A stretch of 46,410 bases of DNA, from the NCBI GenBank assembly GCA_019118765.1, contig DWYI01000031.1:1-46410 (forward strand). Direction: 5' to 3'. The notes beneath the pieces are model-generated. The model searched no databases, was not told the DNA's origin, and saw only the letters and a list, made by a program, of their open reading frames with translations. Shown here in pieces: positions 15,435 through 22,268 of the stretch; the stretch's first letter is position 1, and each line of letters starts with the position of its first letter. The DNA is from Candidatus Allofournierella merdavium (lineage in GTDB: Bacteria; Bacillota; Clostridia; Oscillospirales; Ruminococcaceae). The translations under genes were made by a program, and so were the position numbers.

Positions 15435-17102
15435 ATGACGAACTATGAATTTCTTTTGACCGACAGCCTGGAAAAGGTGCTGCCCGACCGGCGGCCCGCC
15501 GCCGCCTACCCGGGACCGGTGCGGCTTTTGCGCAACCAGCGGTGGGCCTTCCAGCTGGCCTGCACCTGCCGCAACGACGACTTCGGCGAGACCTCCACCC
15601 TTTTTTCTCTGAAGTGCGGCGGTACGGCGAAAAAGGCGGCGGAGCTGTTCCGGGTGGAGCTGGTGCCCTGCGACTATCCCTGCCATGGCACCTGGGACGA
15701 AAACTACCTCACCACCCGCCCCGGCCTGCTGCCGGACCTGCTGCGCCCCGCCGGGTGGGAGGAGGCCTTCAAGGCGGTGCCCGCCCAGTGGCGCAGCCTG
15801 CGTTTTGTGCTGGACGCGGCGAAACTTGAACCCGGCCCCTTTGACCTGACGCTGGAGGTCATCGGCCCGGAGGGCGAGCCGCTGGCGGCCTTTGCCCTGG
15901 AGGGAGAGGTGCTGGACCAGGCGCTGCCGCCCCCGACCCTGCTGCAGACCCAGTGGTTCCACGCCGACTGCCTGGCGGACTACTACCATCTGCCGGTGTT
16001 CAGCGAGGAGCACTGGCGCGTCCTGGACAACTTCATGGCCAGCGCCGCCGCCCACGGCGTGAACATGCTGCTGACCCCGGTGTTCACCCCGCCGCTGGAC
16101 ACGGCGAAGGGCGGCGAGCGCACCACGGTGCAGCTGGTGGACGTGGCCCTGGAGCAGGGGGAATGGCGCTTCGGCTTTGACAAGCTGCGCCGCTGGGTGG
16201 CCATGGCCCGCCGCCACGGCATCACCGAGATCGAGGTGGCCCACCTGTTCACCCAGTGGGGGGCGGAATTTGCCCCCAAAGTCATGGTGCACACTCCCCG
16301 GGGCCCCGAAAAATACTTCGGCTGGCACACCCCGGCGGTGGGCGGCGAGTACACCGCCTTTCTGCGGGCTTTCCTGCCCGCGCTGAAGGCCGAACTGGAC
16401 GGCCTGGTGGGGCTGGAGCATGTGTGGTTCCACATCTCCGACGAGCCCCACGACCACGAAAAGGAGACCTACGCCGCCGCCAAGGCCACGGTGGCCGACC
16501 TGCTGGCGGGCTGCCACGTCATCGACGCCCTCAGCAGCTACGACATCTACCGCCAGGGCATCGTGGAAAAGCCGGTGGTCTGCTGCGACCAGATCCAGCC
16601 CTTCGTGGACCATGGGGTGAACGGGCTGTGGACCTACTACTGCGAGGTGCAGGCCCTGGCGGTGCCCAACCGGTTCATGGCCATGCCCAGCGCCCGCTGC
16701 CGCGTGATGGGGGCGCTGCTCTATCAATACGACCTGGAAGGGTTTTTGCACTGGGGCTTCAACTTCTACAACGCCCAGCGCTCGGTGCGGCCCATCGACC
16801 CCTTCCGGGTGACCGACGCCGGGGAGGCCTTCCCCTCGGGGGACGCCTTCCTGGTCTACCCCGCCCCGGACGGCACCGCCTGGGGCTCGCTGCGGGGGGA
16901 GGCGCACCGGGAGGCCCTGCAGGACCTGCGGCTGCTGCGGCTGTGCGAGGCGCGGGCCGGACGGCAGCGCACCCTGGCCCTGCTGGAGGAGGCCGCCGGC
17001 GTGCCGGGCCCCCTCACCTTCACCCGCTACCCCACCGACAAGGCCTTCTTTGATCGCCTGTGGGCGGGGGCGCTGGCCCTGCTGGAGGCCCCGTCCCGGT
17101 GA
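15435..17102 (+). CDS. DUF4091/GH123-like glycoside hydrolase candidate B (555 aa)
   Basis: A paralogue of the protein at 7110-8663, with the same order: beta-rich N-terminal part, barrel-like catalytic part, and the C-terminal motif FLHWGFNFYN. The candidate catalytic pair lies in HISDEPHDHE (about Asp336/Glu337), the place of the Asp-Glu pair in GH123. No signal peptide is visible, so a cytosolic role on imported glycans is likely. The start is ATG 15435 with only a modest GGGGGAT ribosome binding site. It is the last gene of the importer run and ends before a clear terminator. The presence of two divergent paralogues, one in each operon of the element, suggests that the imported glycan needs two related cleavage steps. 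Substrate and activity are unproven. Confidence 0.75.
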   Translation: MTNYEFLLTDSLEKVLPDRRPAAAYPGPVRLLRNQRWAFQLACTCRNDDFGETSTLFSLKCGGTAKKAAELFRVELVPCDYPCHGTWDENYLTTRPGLLPDLLRPAGWEEAFKAVPAQWRSLRFVLDAAKLEPGPFDLTLEVIGPEGEPLAAFALEGEVLDQALPPPTLLQTQWFHADCLADYYHLPVFSEEHWRVLDNFMASAAAHGVNMLLTPVFTPPLDTAKGGERTTVQLVDVALEQGEWRFGFDKLRRWVAMARRHGITEIEVAHLFTQWGAEFAPKVMVHTPRGPEKYFGWHTPAVGGEYTAFLRAFLPALKAELDGLVGLEHVWFHISDEPHDHEKETYAAAKATVADLLAGCHVIDALSSYDIYRQGIVEKPVVCCDQIQPFVDHGVNGLWTYYCEVQALAVPNRFMAMPSARCRVMGALLYQYDLEGFLHWGFNFYNAQRSVRPIDPFRVTDAGEAFPSGDAFLVYPAPDGTAWGSLRGEAHREALQDLRLLRLCEARAGRQRTLALLEEAAGVPGPLTFTRYPTDKAFFDRLWAGALALLEAPSR

Positions 17103-17182
17103 GACCGGGCCGGGGGAAAGAGTCCCCGCCCCATGGCGCTGCCCCCCGGCGCCATAGGCCCCGTGCCCCTGCCTGCCCTTTG

Positions 17183-17213
17183 CCGCCGCCCCTTTGCCGG
17201 GGCGGCGGTTTTT
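17183..17213 (+). terminator. Terminator of the importer operon
   Basis: Stem CCGCCGCCCC (17183-17192) with GGGGCGGCGG (17199-17208), 6-nt loop, then T5 (17209-17213). It insulates the recombinase operon from the sugar operon. Confidence 0.9.
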
Positions 17214-17225
17214 CCGTTTGCGGGG

Positions 17226-17255
17226 GGCATGGCCCGGGTCTCTTTTTCATACCAT
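17226..17255 (+). promoter_or_regulatory. Possible sigma-E/sigma-K-type promoter of the recombinase operon
   Basis: CATACCAT at 17248-17255 matches the B. subtilis sigma-E -10 consensus (CATACAAT) at 7 of 8 positions and is one base from the sigma-K -10 (CATANNNTA). The -35 candidate 14 bp upstream (GGCATGGC, 17226-17233) is weak, sharing only four bases with the sigma-E consensus. No sigma-A promoter was seen between the terminator and the small gene. This is suggestive only. Confidence 0.3.
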
Positions 17256-17302
17256 TGCAGAAAGGGGCGAAACACCCCGCTGCGATGAGAGGGGGGCGCG
17301 CC

Positions 17303-17476
17303 ATGGCCGCCGATGTGCGCTACGAGGTGCGGGAGGTCTTTCGGTCGGACGACCCGCAGGCGCGGGCCGCCGCGCTGGAACGGCTGGCCGGGGAGTACCG
17401 CCGGCTGCTGCTGGCCCGGTGGCGGGAGACGGGCCCCGCCCGGGAAGAGGAGGACGAAGGGGGGCGCGCGCCATGA
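17303..17476 (+). CDS. Small charged protein overlapping the recombinase start (57 aa)
   Basis: The frame runs from ATG 17303, preceded by GAGGGGGG at 17288-17296, to a TGA that overlaps the recombinase start as ATGA. The product is short, Arg/Glu-rich and likely helical (EVFRSDDPQARAAALERLAGEY then RRLLLARW), ending in an acidic tail. I recognise no family. Tight translational coupling to a large serine recombinase makes it a candidate accessory factor, for example a recombination directionality factor. The SPbeta factor SprB, which drives excision during sporulation, is also a very small protein encoded near its integrase. That comparison concerns size and position only; no sequence similarity is claimed. 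Confidence 0.6.
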   Translation: MAADVRYEVREVFRSDDPQARAAALERLAGEYRRLLLARWRETGPAREEEDEGGRAP

Positions 17477-19026
17477 GAGCGGCGATCTACTGCCGGCTGA
17501 GCAAGGAGGACGAGGGGGCGGAGGGCGCCGAGTCCGAGAGCATCCAGAACCAGCGGTCCATGCTGCTGCAATACGCCGCCGCCCACGGCTACGAGGTGCA
17601 GGGGGTCTATGTGGACGAGGACTACTCCGGCGCGGACCGGGAGCGCCCGGCCTTCAACCGGATGCTGGCGGCGGCGGAACAGGGGGCCTTTGAGGTCATC
17701 CTGGCCAAGACCCAGTCCCGCTTCACCCGGGACATGGAACTGGTGGAAAAATACCTCCACGGGGCGTTCCCCCGGTGGGGGGTGCGGTTCATCGCCGTGG
17801 TGGACCAGGTGGACACGGCGGACGCGGCGGGCAAAAAGAGCCGCCAGATCAACGGGCTGGTGAACGAGTGGTATCTGGAGGACCTGTCCAACAACGTGCG
17901 CTCGGTGCTGACCCACAAGCGCCGGGCCGGGCGCTACATCGCCGCCTTCGCCCTGTTCGGCTACCAAAAGGACCCGGCGGACAGCGGCCATCTGGTGATC
18001 GACCCCGCGGCCGCGGCGGTGGTGCGGCGGGTGTTCGCCCTCTATCTGGCGGGCAGCGGGGCGGCGCGGATCGCCCGCCTGCTGAACCAGGAGGGGGTGC
18101 CCGCGCCGTCGGAATACCGGCGGCGGCAGGCCGCCGGGCCGGCGGGCGATTCCCGGCCCGGCGGGGCGGTGTGGGGCAAGGCCGCCGTCTACCGGATGCT
18201 CACCAACCGCACCTACGCGGGCGATCTGGAGCAGGGCCGCCACCAGCGGGTGAGCTACAAATCCAAGCAGACGGTGTGGCTGCCCCGGGACCAGTGGATC
18301 GTGGTCCCCCACACCCACGAGCCCATCATCGACCCGGAGCAGTTCGCCCAGGTGCAGCGGCTGCTGGCCCGGCGCGCCCGCAGCGGCGGCGGCGGGCAGG
18401 TGAACCCGCTGGCGGGCCGGGTGGTCTGCGGGCTGTGCGGCGGCGGCATGGAGCAGACCTGCTCCGGCTCTGCGCCCCGGGGCGGCCAGGGCCCCCGCCG
18501 GTATTTCCGGTGCCGGATGTCCCAGCGGGACCCGCGGCGCTGCCCCGGCCAGCCCTACATCCCGGCGGAGGACCTGCAGCGGCTGGTGCTGGAGCGGGTG
18601 CGGGCGCGGATGGCCGCGCCGCTGCAAGCGGCGCTGGCGGGCGGGGACGCGCCAGACGCCGCCGACGGGCGGGAGCAGGCGGCGCGCCGGGAACAGCAGC
18701 GGCTGGACCGGGAGATCGCCCGCCGCCGCCGCGCCCTGGAGGAGCTCTATCTGGACAAGTGCGCCGGCGCGGTGAGCGCCGAGCGGTACGCCGCGCTGGA
18801 CCGGGCCTTTTCCGAACAGCTGGAGGGGCTGACGGCCCGGCGGGCGGCGCTGGAGGGGCAATGCGCCCCCGCCGGGGCGGGGCAGGCGCTGGCGCGGTGG
18901 CTGGAGCGGGCGGCGGCGCTGGAGGCGCCGGACCGGGCGCTGGTGAGCCTGCTGGTGGAGCGGGTGGTGGTGTACCCGCCCGACTCCGCCGGGGCGCGGA
19001 CGGTGGAGATCCACTGGACGTTTTAG
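17473..19026 (+). CDS. Large serine recombinase (517 aa)
   Basis: Domains in order: resolvase catalytic domain (about 1-150) with nucleophile Ser10 in IYCRLSKEDEG, the Q.R motif in IQNQRSMLLQY, and SRFTRDMEL; recombinase DNA-binding domain (about 165-290, including FGYQKDPADSGHLVIDP); a zinc ribbon with Cys319, Cys322, Cys347 and Cys357; then a coiled-coil region (about 395-460) as in large serine integrases. The length is normal and the frame is intact. The start is ATG 17473, coupled by ATGA to the small gene upstream; an upstream in-frame extension has no support. The stop codon overlaps the stop of the truncated sleC frame on the other strand, about 27 bp from the right att core. Enzymes of this family cut and rejoin short att sites and need a partner factor for excision. 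The skin (SpoIVCA) and SPbeta (SprA) recombinases are of this type. Confidence 0.92.
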   Translation: MRAAIYCRLSKEDEGAEGAESESIQNQRSMLLQYAAAHGYEVQGVYVDEDYSGADRERPAFNRMLAAAEQGAFEVILAKTQSRFTRDMELVEKYLHGAFPRWGVRFIAVVDQVDTADAAGKKSRQINGLVNEWYLEDLSNNVRSVLTHKRRAGRYIAAFALFGYQKDPADSGHLVIDPAAAAVVRRVFALYLAGSGAARIARLLNQEGVPAPSEYRRRQAAGPAGDSRPGGAVWGKAAVYRMLTNRTYAGDLEQGRHQRVSYKSKQTVWLPRDQWIVVPHTHEPIIDPEQFAQVQRLLARRARSGGGGQVNPLAGRVVCGLCGGGMEQTCSGSAPRGGQGPRRYFRCRMSQRDPRRCPGQPYIPAEDLQRLVLERVRARMAAPLQAALAGGDAPDAADGREQAARREQQRLDREIARRRRALEELYLDKCAGAVSAERYAALDRAFSEQLEGLTARRAALEGQCAPAGAGQALARWLERAAALEAPDRALVSLLVERVVVYPPDSAGARTVEIHWTF

Positions 19027-19628
19027 CCCTTTGCGGGTTTGGTCGCGTCCGCCCAGGTGGGATATACCTCGCTGGAGGCCACGTTGGCGATGTACTTGCG
19101 GAAGCTCACCGTCACGTTCTGGGCGCTGGCCGCGGGCCGGCCCAGATGCACCGTGATGGTCTCGGGGATGATGGGCGCGGTAAGCACCGCCGGCACCGGC
19201 TCGCACAGCTGCACCGGCGCGGTGCTGGGCACCCCTTCGGGGCGGTAGAGGGCATGGGGCGGCACCTCGAAGGTGTCCGGCAGGGGGGCGGGCGCGCCCA
19301 GCCGCTGCATGGGCCGCATCTCCAGCTGGGCCAGCGACACCTGCCCCGCGAACACCTGCAGGCCGTCCAGCGTCACCGTCTGGTAGCCCTCCTTGTCCGC
19401 CGTCAGGTTCCACACGCTGTAGGGCCGCTGCACCGCGTCCTCGTCCAGCGAGAGGGCCGCCGGCGGGGCGGACAGTTCAATGTCCCGGGCGTTGCCCTCG
19501 TCGTCGGTGTACACTTCCACGACCTGTGCCGACGTATCGTCGGCGTTCTGTATCCGGATGCGGACGTTCGGCACCGGCGCGCTCTGGCGCGCCGCGTAGG
19601 TCTGCACCCGCAGGATCCCGTTGCTCAT
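19023..19628 (-). CDS. sleC: N-terminal part of the interrupted sleC-type spore cortex-lytic gene (201 aa as it stands)
   Basis: The first 192 codons are typical SleC N-terminus: an opening NGILRVQTYAARQSAPVP with a carboxypeptidase-regulatory-like beta domain, DDEGNARDIELSAPP, NLTADKEGY, then IPETITVHLGRP and YIANVASSEVYPTW. The similarity stops abruptly at TGG (19053-19055). The last nine codons, ADATKPAKG, come from the element and end at a TAA that overlaps the recombinase stop. The continuation (PEQALRAN...) lies 12 kb away at 7006-4928 in the same orientation. The start ATG 19628 has AAAGGAG upstream. I saw no convincing sigma-specific promoter before it. SleC-type enzymes are exported precursors deposited at the cortex and activated at germination to degrade cortex peptidoglycan; the truncated product made before excision should lack that activity. 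Confidence 0.9.
   Translation of the reverse strand: MSNGILRVQTYAARQSAPVPNVRIRIQNADDTSAQVVEVYTDDEGNARDIELSAPPAALSLDEDAVQRPYSVWNLTADKEGYQTVTLDGLQVFAGQVSLAQLEMRPMQRLGAPAPLPDTFEVPPHALYRPEGVPSTAPVQLCEPVPAVLTAPIIPETITVHLGRPAASAQNVTVSFRKYIANVASSEVYPTWADATKPAKG
19048..19061. other. Right attachment-like junction of the element (att core)
   Basis: TCCGCCCAGGTGGG matches 7002-7015 in 12 of 14 positions, with the CCAGG core at 19053-19057. To the right is sleC N-terminal coding sequence; to the left is element sequence containing the end of the recombinase gene. In a predicted excised circle the minus strand would read CCGCC-TG-GGCGG across the core, an inverted repeat around a non-palindromic TG, which suits a serine recombinase site. 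Confidence 0.65.
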
Positions 19629-19705
19629 AGGCTGATGCTCCTTTTCTGTCAGGATGATAAAGGCGGCTGACCCACCTTATTCACCGGCGGGGCGGGTGGT
19701 TCCTC

Positions 19706-19734
19706 TTGGATTTTGGGGCAAACTGTATTATACT
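19706..19734 (+). promoter_or_regulatory. Sigma-A promoter of the aldose epimerase gene
   Basis: TTGGAT (19706-19711), 17-bp spacer, TATACT (19729-19734). Start codon at 19775. Confidence 0.6.
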
Positions 19735-19774
19735 GAGAAAAGTGAAAACGCCACTGTGAAAGGGGACGAAAACA

Positions 19775-20656
19775 ATGCGATATACTGTGGAAAATGAATT
19801 TTTGCGCGTGGAGGTGGACAGCCTGGGCGCCGAACTGGCCAGCGTGGTGGACAAGACCTCCGGCGCCGAGATGCTCTGGCAGGGGGATCCGGCGGTGTGG
19901 CCCCGGCGGGCGCCCGTCCTGTTTCCCTACTGCGGCAAGCTGGTGAACGGCGGCTACACCGCGAAGGGCCGGCGATACGACGGCGGGCAGCACGGCTTCG
20001 CCCGGGACATGGAGCACGAGTTCCTGGGCTGCGAGGGCGCATCCCTGCGCTTTCGCCTGGCCAGCAGCGACAAGACCCGGGCGCTGTTCCCCTTCGACTT
20101 TGTGCTGGAAAGCACCTACACCCTGGACGGCCGCACCCTGCATCACACCCTGGCGGTGACCAATCCCGGCGAGGAGGTGCTGCGCTTCGGCATCGGCTAC
20201 CATCCCGGCTTCAACCTGCCCTTTGACGAAAAGCACACCACCGCCGACTACGAACTGCGCTTCGATACCCCCCAGACTCCCGTGGTGCAGGAGACCGAGG
20301 GCGGCTATCTCAACGGGCATACCCATCCGATGATGGAGAACAGCGCCGTCATTCCCATGAACGACCGGATGTTCGACAACGACTCCATCTGCATGGGGAA
20401 CCTCTCCGCCAAGACCCTGTGCCTGGTGGAGAAGGACACCGGCCGGCGCATCAGCTTTGGCATCGAGGGCTATCCCTACACCCTGATCTGGAGCGCGGTG
20501 GGCGACCCCACCCTCCGCTTCCTCTGCGTGGAGCCCTGGTGCAGCCTGCAGGATCGGGCGGACGCCTCCAGCAACTGGGAGGAGAAGCCCTGCGCCGCGG
20601 CCCTGGCCCCCGGCGAGCACTGGAGCACCGACCTGGCCATCACCTTCCAGCGCTGA
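19775..20656 (+). CDS. Aldose 1-epimerase family protein, LacX/GalM-like (293 aa)
   Basis: The product is a cytosolic beta-sandwich enzyme of the aldose 1-epimerase (mutarotase) superfamily that interconverts sugar anomers. Visible family features are the N-terminal LRVEVDSLGAELASVVDK, WPRRAPVLFPYCGKL, GGQHGFARDMEHEF with the conserved His, GIGYHPGFNLPF with the second His, and a late Glu-rich WSAVGDPTLRFLCVEPW segment. The length fits the LacX-like subgroup. The ATG at 19775 has GAAAGGGGA upstream. It is divergent from the sleC N-terminal part and outside the inserted element, and forms a single-gene unit bounded by its own promoter and terminator. The sugar specificity cannot be read from sequence. 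Confidence 0.88.
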   Translation: MRYTVENEFLRVEVDSLGAELASVVDKTSGAEMLWQGDPAVWPRRAPVLFPYCGKLVNGGYTAKGRRYDGGQHGFARDMEHEFLGCEGASLRFRLASSDKTRALFPFDFVLESTYTLDGRTLHHTLAVTNPGEEVLRFGIGYHPGFNLPFDEKHTTADYELRFDTPQTPVVQETEGGYLNGHTHPMMENSAVIPMNDRMFDNDSICMGNLSAKTLCLVEKDTGRRISFGIEGYPYTLIWSAVGDPTLRFLCVEPWCSLQDRADASSNWEEKPCAAALAPGEHWSTDLAITFQR

Positions 20657-20669
20657 GCGAAACAAACGG

Positions 20670-20702
20670 CGCCGCGGGCGGCAGCACCGCCCGCGGCGTT
20701 TT
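20670..20702 (+). terminator. Terminator after the aldose epimerase gene
   Basis: 12-bp stem CGCCGCGGGCGG (20670-20681) with CCGCCCGCGGCG (20687-20698), 5-nt loop, then TTTT (20699-20702). Confidence 0.85.
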
Positions 20703-20729
20703 GATGTCACACAAAAAGGAGGACCTGAC

Positions 20730-21470
20730 ATGTCCACTGCTTTTGAGAGCCGCACCGCCATGCTGCTGGGGGAGGACGGGGTGGAAAAGCTGCGCCGCGC
20801 CCATGTGATCCTGTTCGGCGTGGGGGGCGTGGGCGGCTATGTGGCCGAGGCGCTGGCCCGGGCCGGGGTGGGCGCGCTGACCCTGGTGGACGACGACCGG
20901 GTGGCCGAGAGCAACCTGAACCGCCAGATCATCGCCCTCACCACCACCCTGGGCCGCCCCAAGACCGCCGTGGCCGCCGAGCGGGTGCGGGCCATCAACC
21001 CCGCCTGCCGGGTGGTGGAAAAGCAGCTGTTCTACACCCCCGAGACGGCGGATCAGGTGCCGCTGGACGGGGCGGACTATGTGGTGGACGCGGTGGACAC
21101 CGTGACCGCCAAGCTGGAGATCATCGCCCGGGCCCGGGCGGCGGGGGTGCCGGTGATCAGCTGCATGGGCACCGGCAACAAGCTGCACCCGGAACTGCTG
21201 CGCCTGGCGGTGCTGGAAAAGACCGCTGGCTGCCCCCTGGCCCGGGTGATGCGGCGGGAGTGCCGGGCCCGGGGCCTGAAAAACGTGCCGGTGGTCTTTT
21301 CCCCCGAGCCGCCCCGCGCCCCGGTGCAGCCGGCGGCCCAGGAGGGTCCCGGCCCCGACCGGGGCGGCGCGCCCCGCCGCCAGACCCCCGGCAGCGTGAG
21401 TTTTGTGCCGGGGGCCGCCGGGCTCATCCTGGCGGGCAAGGTGGTGCGGGACATCACCGGCGCGGAGTGA
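20730..21470 (+). CDS. tcdA: tRNA threonylcarbamoyladenosine dehydratase, TcdA/ThiF family (246 aa)
   Basis: This E1-like (ThiF/MoeB/HesA) ATP-dependent enzyme closes t6A at tRNA position 37 into its cyclic form in the cytosol. It shows the nucleotide-binding motif GVGGVGGYVAEALARAGVG (from Gly30), the Asp of LVDDDRV, the arginine motif SNLNRQI, VVDAVDTVTAKLEII, and ISCMGTGNKLHP, which separates TcdA from MoeB/ThiF. The length and N-terminus (FESRTAMLLGEDGVEKL) agree with TcdA. The segment PPRAPVQPAAQEGPGPDRGG is the usual variable loop. The start at 20730 has AAAAAGGAGG upstream. Monocistronic between two terminators. Confidence 0.92.
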   Translation: MSTAFESRTAMLLGEDGVEKLRRAHVILFGVGGVGGYVAEALARAGVGALTLVDDDRVAESNLNRQIIALTTTLGRPKTAVAAERVRAINPACRVVEKQLFYTPETADQVPLDGADYVVDAVDTVTAKLEIIARARAAGVPVISCMGTGNKLHPELLRLAVLEKTAGCPLARVMRRECRARGLKNVPVVFSPEPPRAPVQPAAQEGPGPDRGGAPRRQTPGSVSFVPGAAGLILAGKVVRDITGAE

Positions 21471-21481
21471 CGCAAAAAAAC

Positions 21482-21520
21482 GGCCCGGGGCCTGCGTTTT
21501 CGCAGGCCCCGGGCCTTGTT
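21482..21520. terminator. Bidirectional terminator between tcdA and the lipoprotein gene
   Basis: Perfect 15-bp stem (21482-21496 with 21501-21515), TTTT loop, T-rich tract TTGTT on the right, and A7 at 21474-21480 that becomes a T-run on the minus strand. Suits both convergent genes. Confidence 0.9.
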
Positions 21521-21542
21521 GTGTGTTCGGGCACGGCCGCCG

Positions 21543-22097
21543 TCAGGCCGCCGCCGAGGTATCCTCGTCGTCCAGCGCGTCCGCCTGGGCCAGCCCGGCG
21601 ATGGTCAGCCCGCCGCTGAGGTAGTGGCTGCCGCCGTCGTAGGCCAGGCCGATCTTGTAGCGGGCGCCCGCCTCCAGCCCGGTGAAGGTGCCGGTGCGGT
21701 ACTCGCCGTCGGCGGTGAAGTACATGGTGCCGCCGTCCACATATTCCCGGCCGCCGTAGGTCTCCTTCCACAGGGTCACCCGGTAGGAAAAGCGCGCCTC
21801 GCTGGTGGTGGTGGCGCTGCTGGTGATGGTGATGGTGTCGCCCGCGGGCACAAAGTAGCCGCTGGTGCGGGCCTGCACCCCGTTGAACACCATGTAGAGG
21901 GTATCCCCCACAATGGTGGTGGCCAGGGTGGCGGAGGTATCCAGCCCCTCCTCCGGCCAGGTGATGCTGCCGCCCGGCTGGGCCTCGTTCTTGTTGGTGA
22001 CCTCCGGCTCCTCCTCGCTGGAGCCGCAGCCCACCAGCAGGCTCAGCGCCAGCATCAGCGCCAGCGCCAGCGCCCACAAACGGTTGTTGCGTGTCAT
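21543..22097 (-). CDS. Putative lipoprotein of unknown function (184 aa)
   Basis: The N-terminus (MTRNNRLWALALALMLALSLL, then VGC) is a clear lipoprotein signal with lipobox Cys24, followed by an acidic linker SSEEEPEVTNKNEAQPGG. The rest is predicted beta-rich, with Ser/Thr/Gly-rich strands (TITITSSATTTSEARFSYRVTLW, GTMYFTADGEYRTGTFTGL), resembling a small extracellular beta-sandwich. The end, DALDDEDTSAAA, is acidic. I recognise no family. The start ATG 22097 has GGAGGG upstream. It is divergent from the MBL-fold gene, whose promoter begins only 27 bp away. Anchored at the outer face of the membrane; function unknown. Confidence 0.75.
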   Translation of the reverse strand: MTRNNRLWALALALMLALSLLVGCGSSEEEPEVTNKNEAQPGGSITWPEEGLDTSATLATTIVGDTLYMVFNGVQARTSGYFVPAGDTITITSSATTTSEARFSYRVTLWKETYGGREYVDGGTMYFTADGEYRTGTFTGLEAGARYKIGLAYDGGSHYLSGGLTIAGLAQADALDDEDTSAAA

Positions 22098-22123
22098 AAT
22101 TTCCCTCCGTACAGCGGCCGGCT

Positions 22124-22151
22124 TTGACAAACCCGCCCGCTGTGCTACAAT
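22124..22151 (+). promoter_or_regulatory. Strong sigma-A promoter of the MBL-fold gene
   Basis: Consensus TTGACA (22124-22129), 16-bp spacer, TACAAT (22146-22151). The leader to the ATG at 22269 is about 110 nt and shows no riboswitch I could recognise. Confidence 0.75.
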
Positions 22152-22268
22152 AAAGTCAAGCGGAACACCCGCCCCGGCAGGCCGCCGGGCCATGGGTGGA
22201 TACCTTTTTATTATAATCCAAAACGGCCCGGCTTACAAGGCCAACCGTTCCCGAAAGGAGTTTTTACA

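Larger units (their letters stand above)
7007..19057. mobile_element. About 12.05-kb serine-recombinase element interrupting sleC, with sugar-utilisation cargo
   Basis: The element is bounded by the two copies of the CCAGG core inside the split sleC gene, 12,046 bp apart. From left to right it contains a terminator, DUF4091 protein A, a YesM-like kinase and YesN-like regulator (minus), then two sugar permeases, a solute-binding lipoprotein, DUF4091 protein B, a 57-aa protein and a large serine recombinase (plus). The recombinase is the last gene and ends about 27 bp from the right core. No phage structural, replication or conjugation genes are present. Taking out one core-to-core unit fuses the two sleC parts in frame. 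Base composition resembles the surroundings. It could be a skin-like element removed in the mother cell or a simple integrated island; the intact C-terminal frame favours the first. Confidence 0.85.

Noticed and set aside
17194..17472. Longer N-terminus for the recombinase
   Set aside because: The added residues are not resolvase-like and begin inside a terminator; ATG 17473 gives the standard start with Ser10.
19023..19628. Treating this frame as a complete small gene
   Set aside because: It matches only the SleC N-terminus and breaks off inside a conserved motif at the att core; the last nine codons are element sequence.
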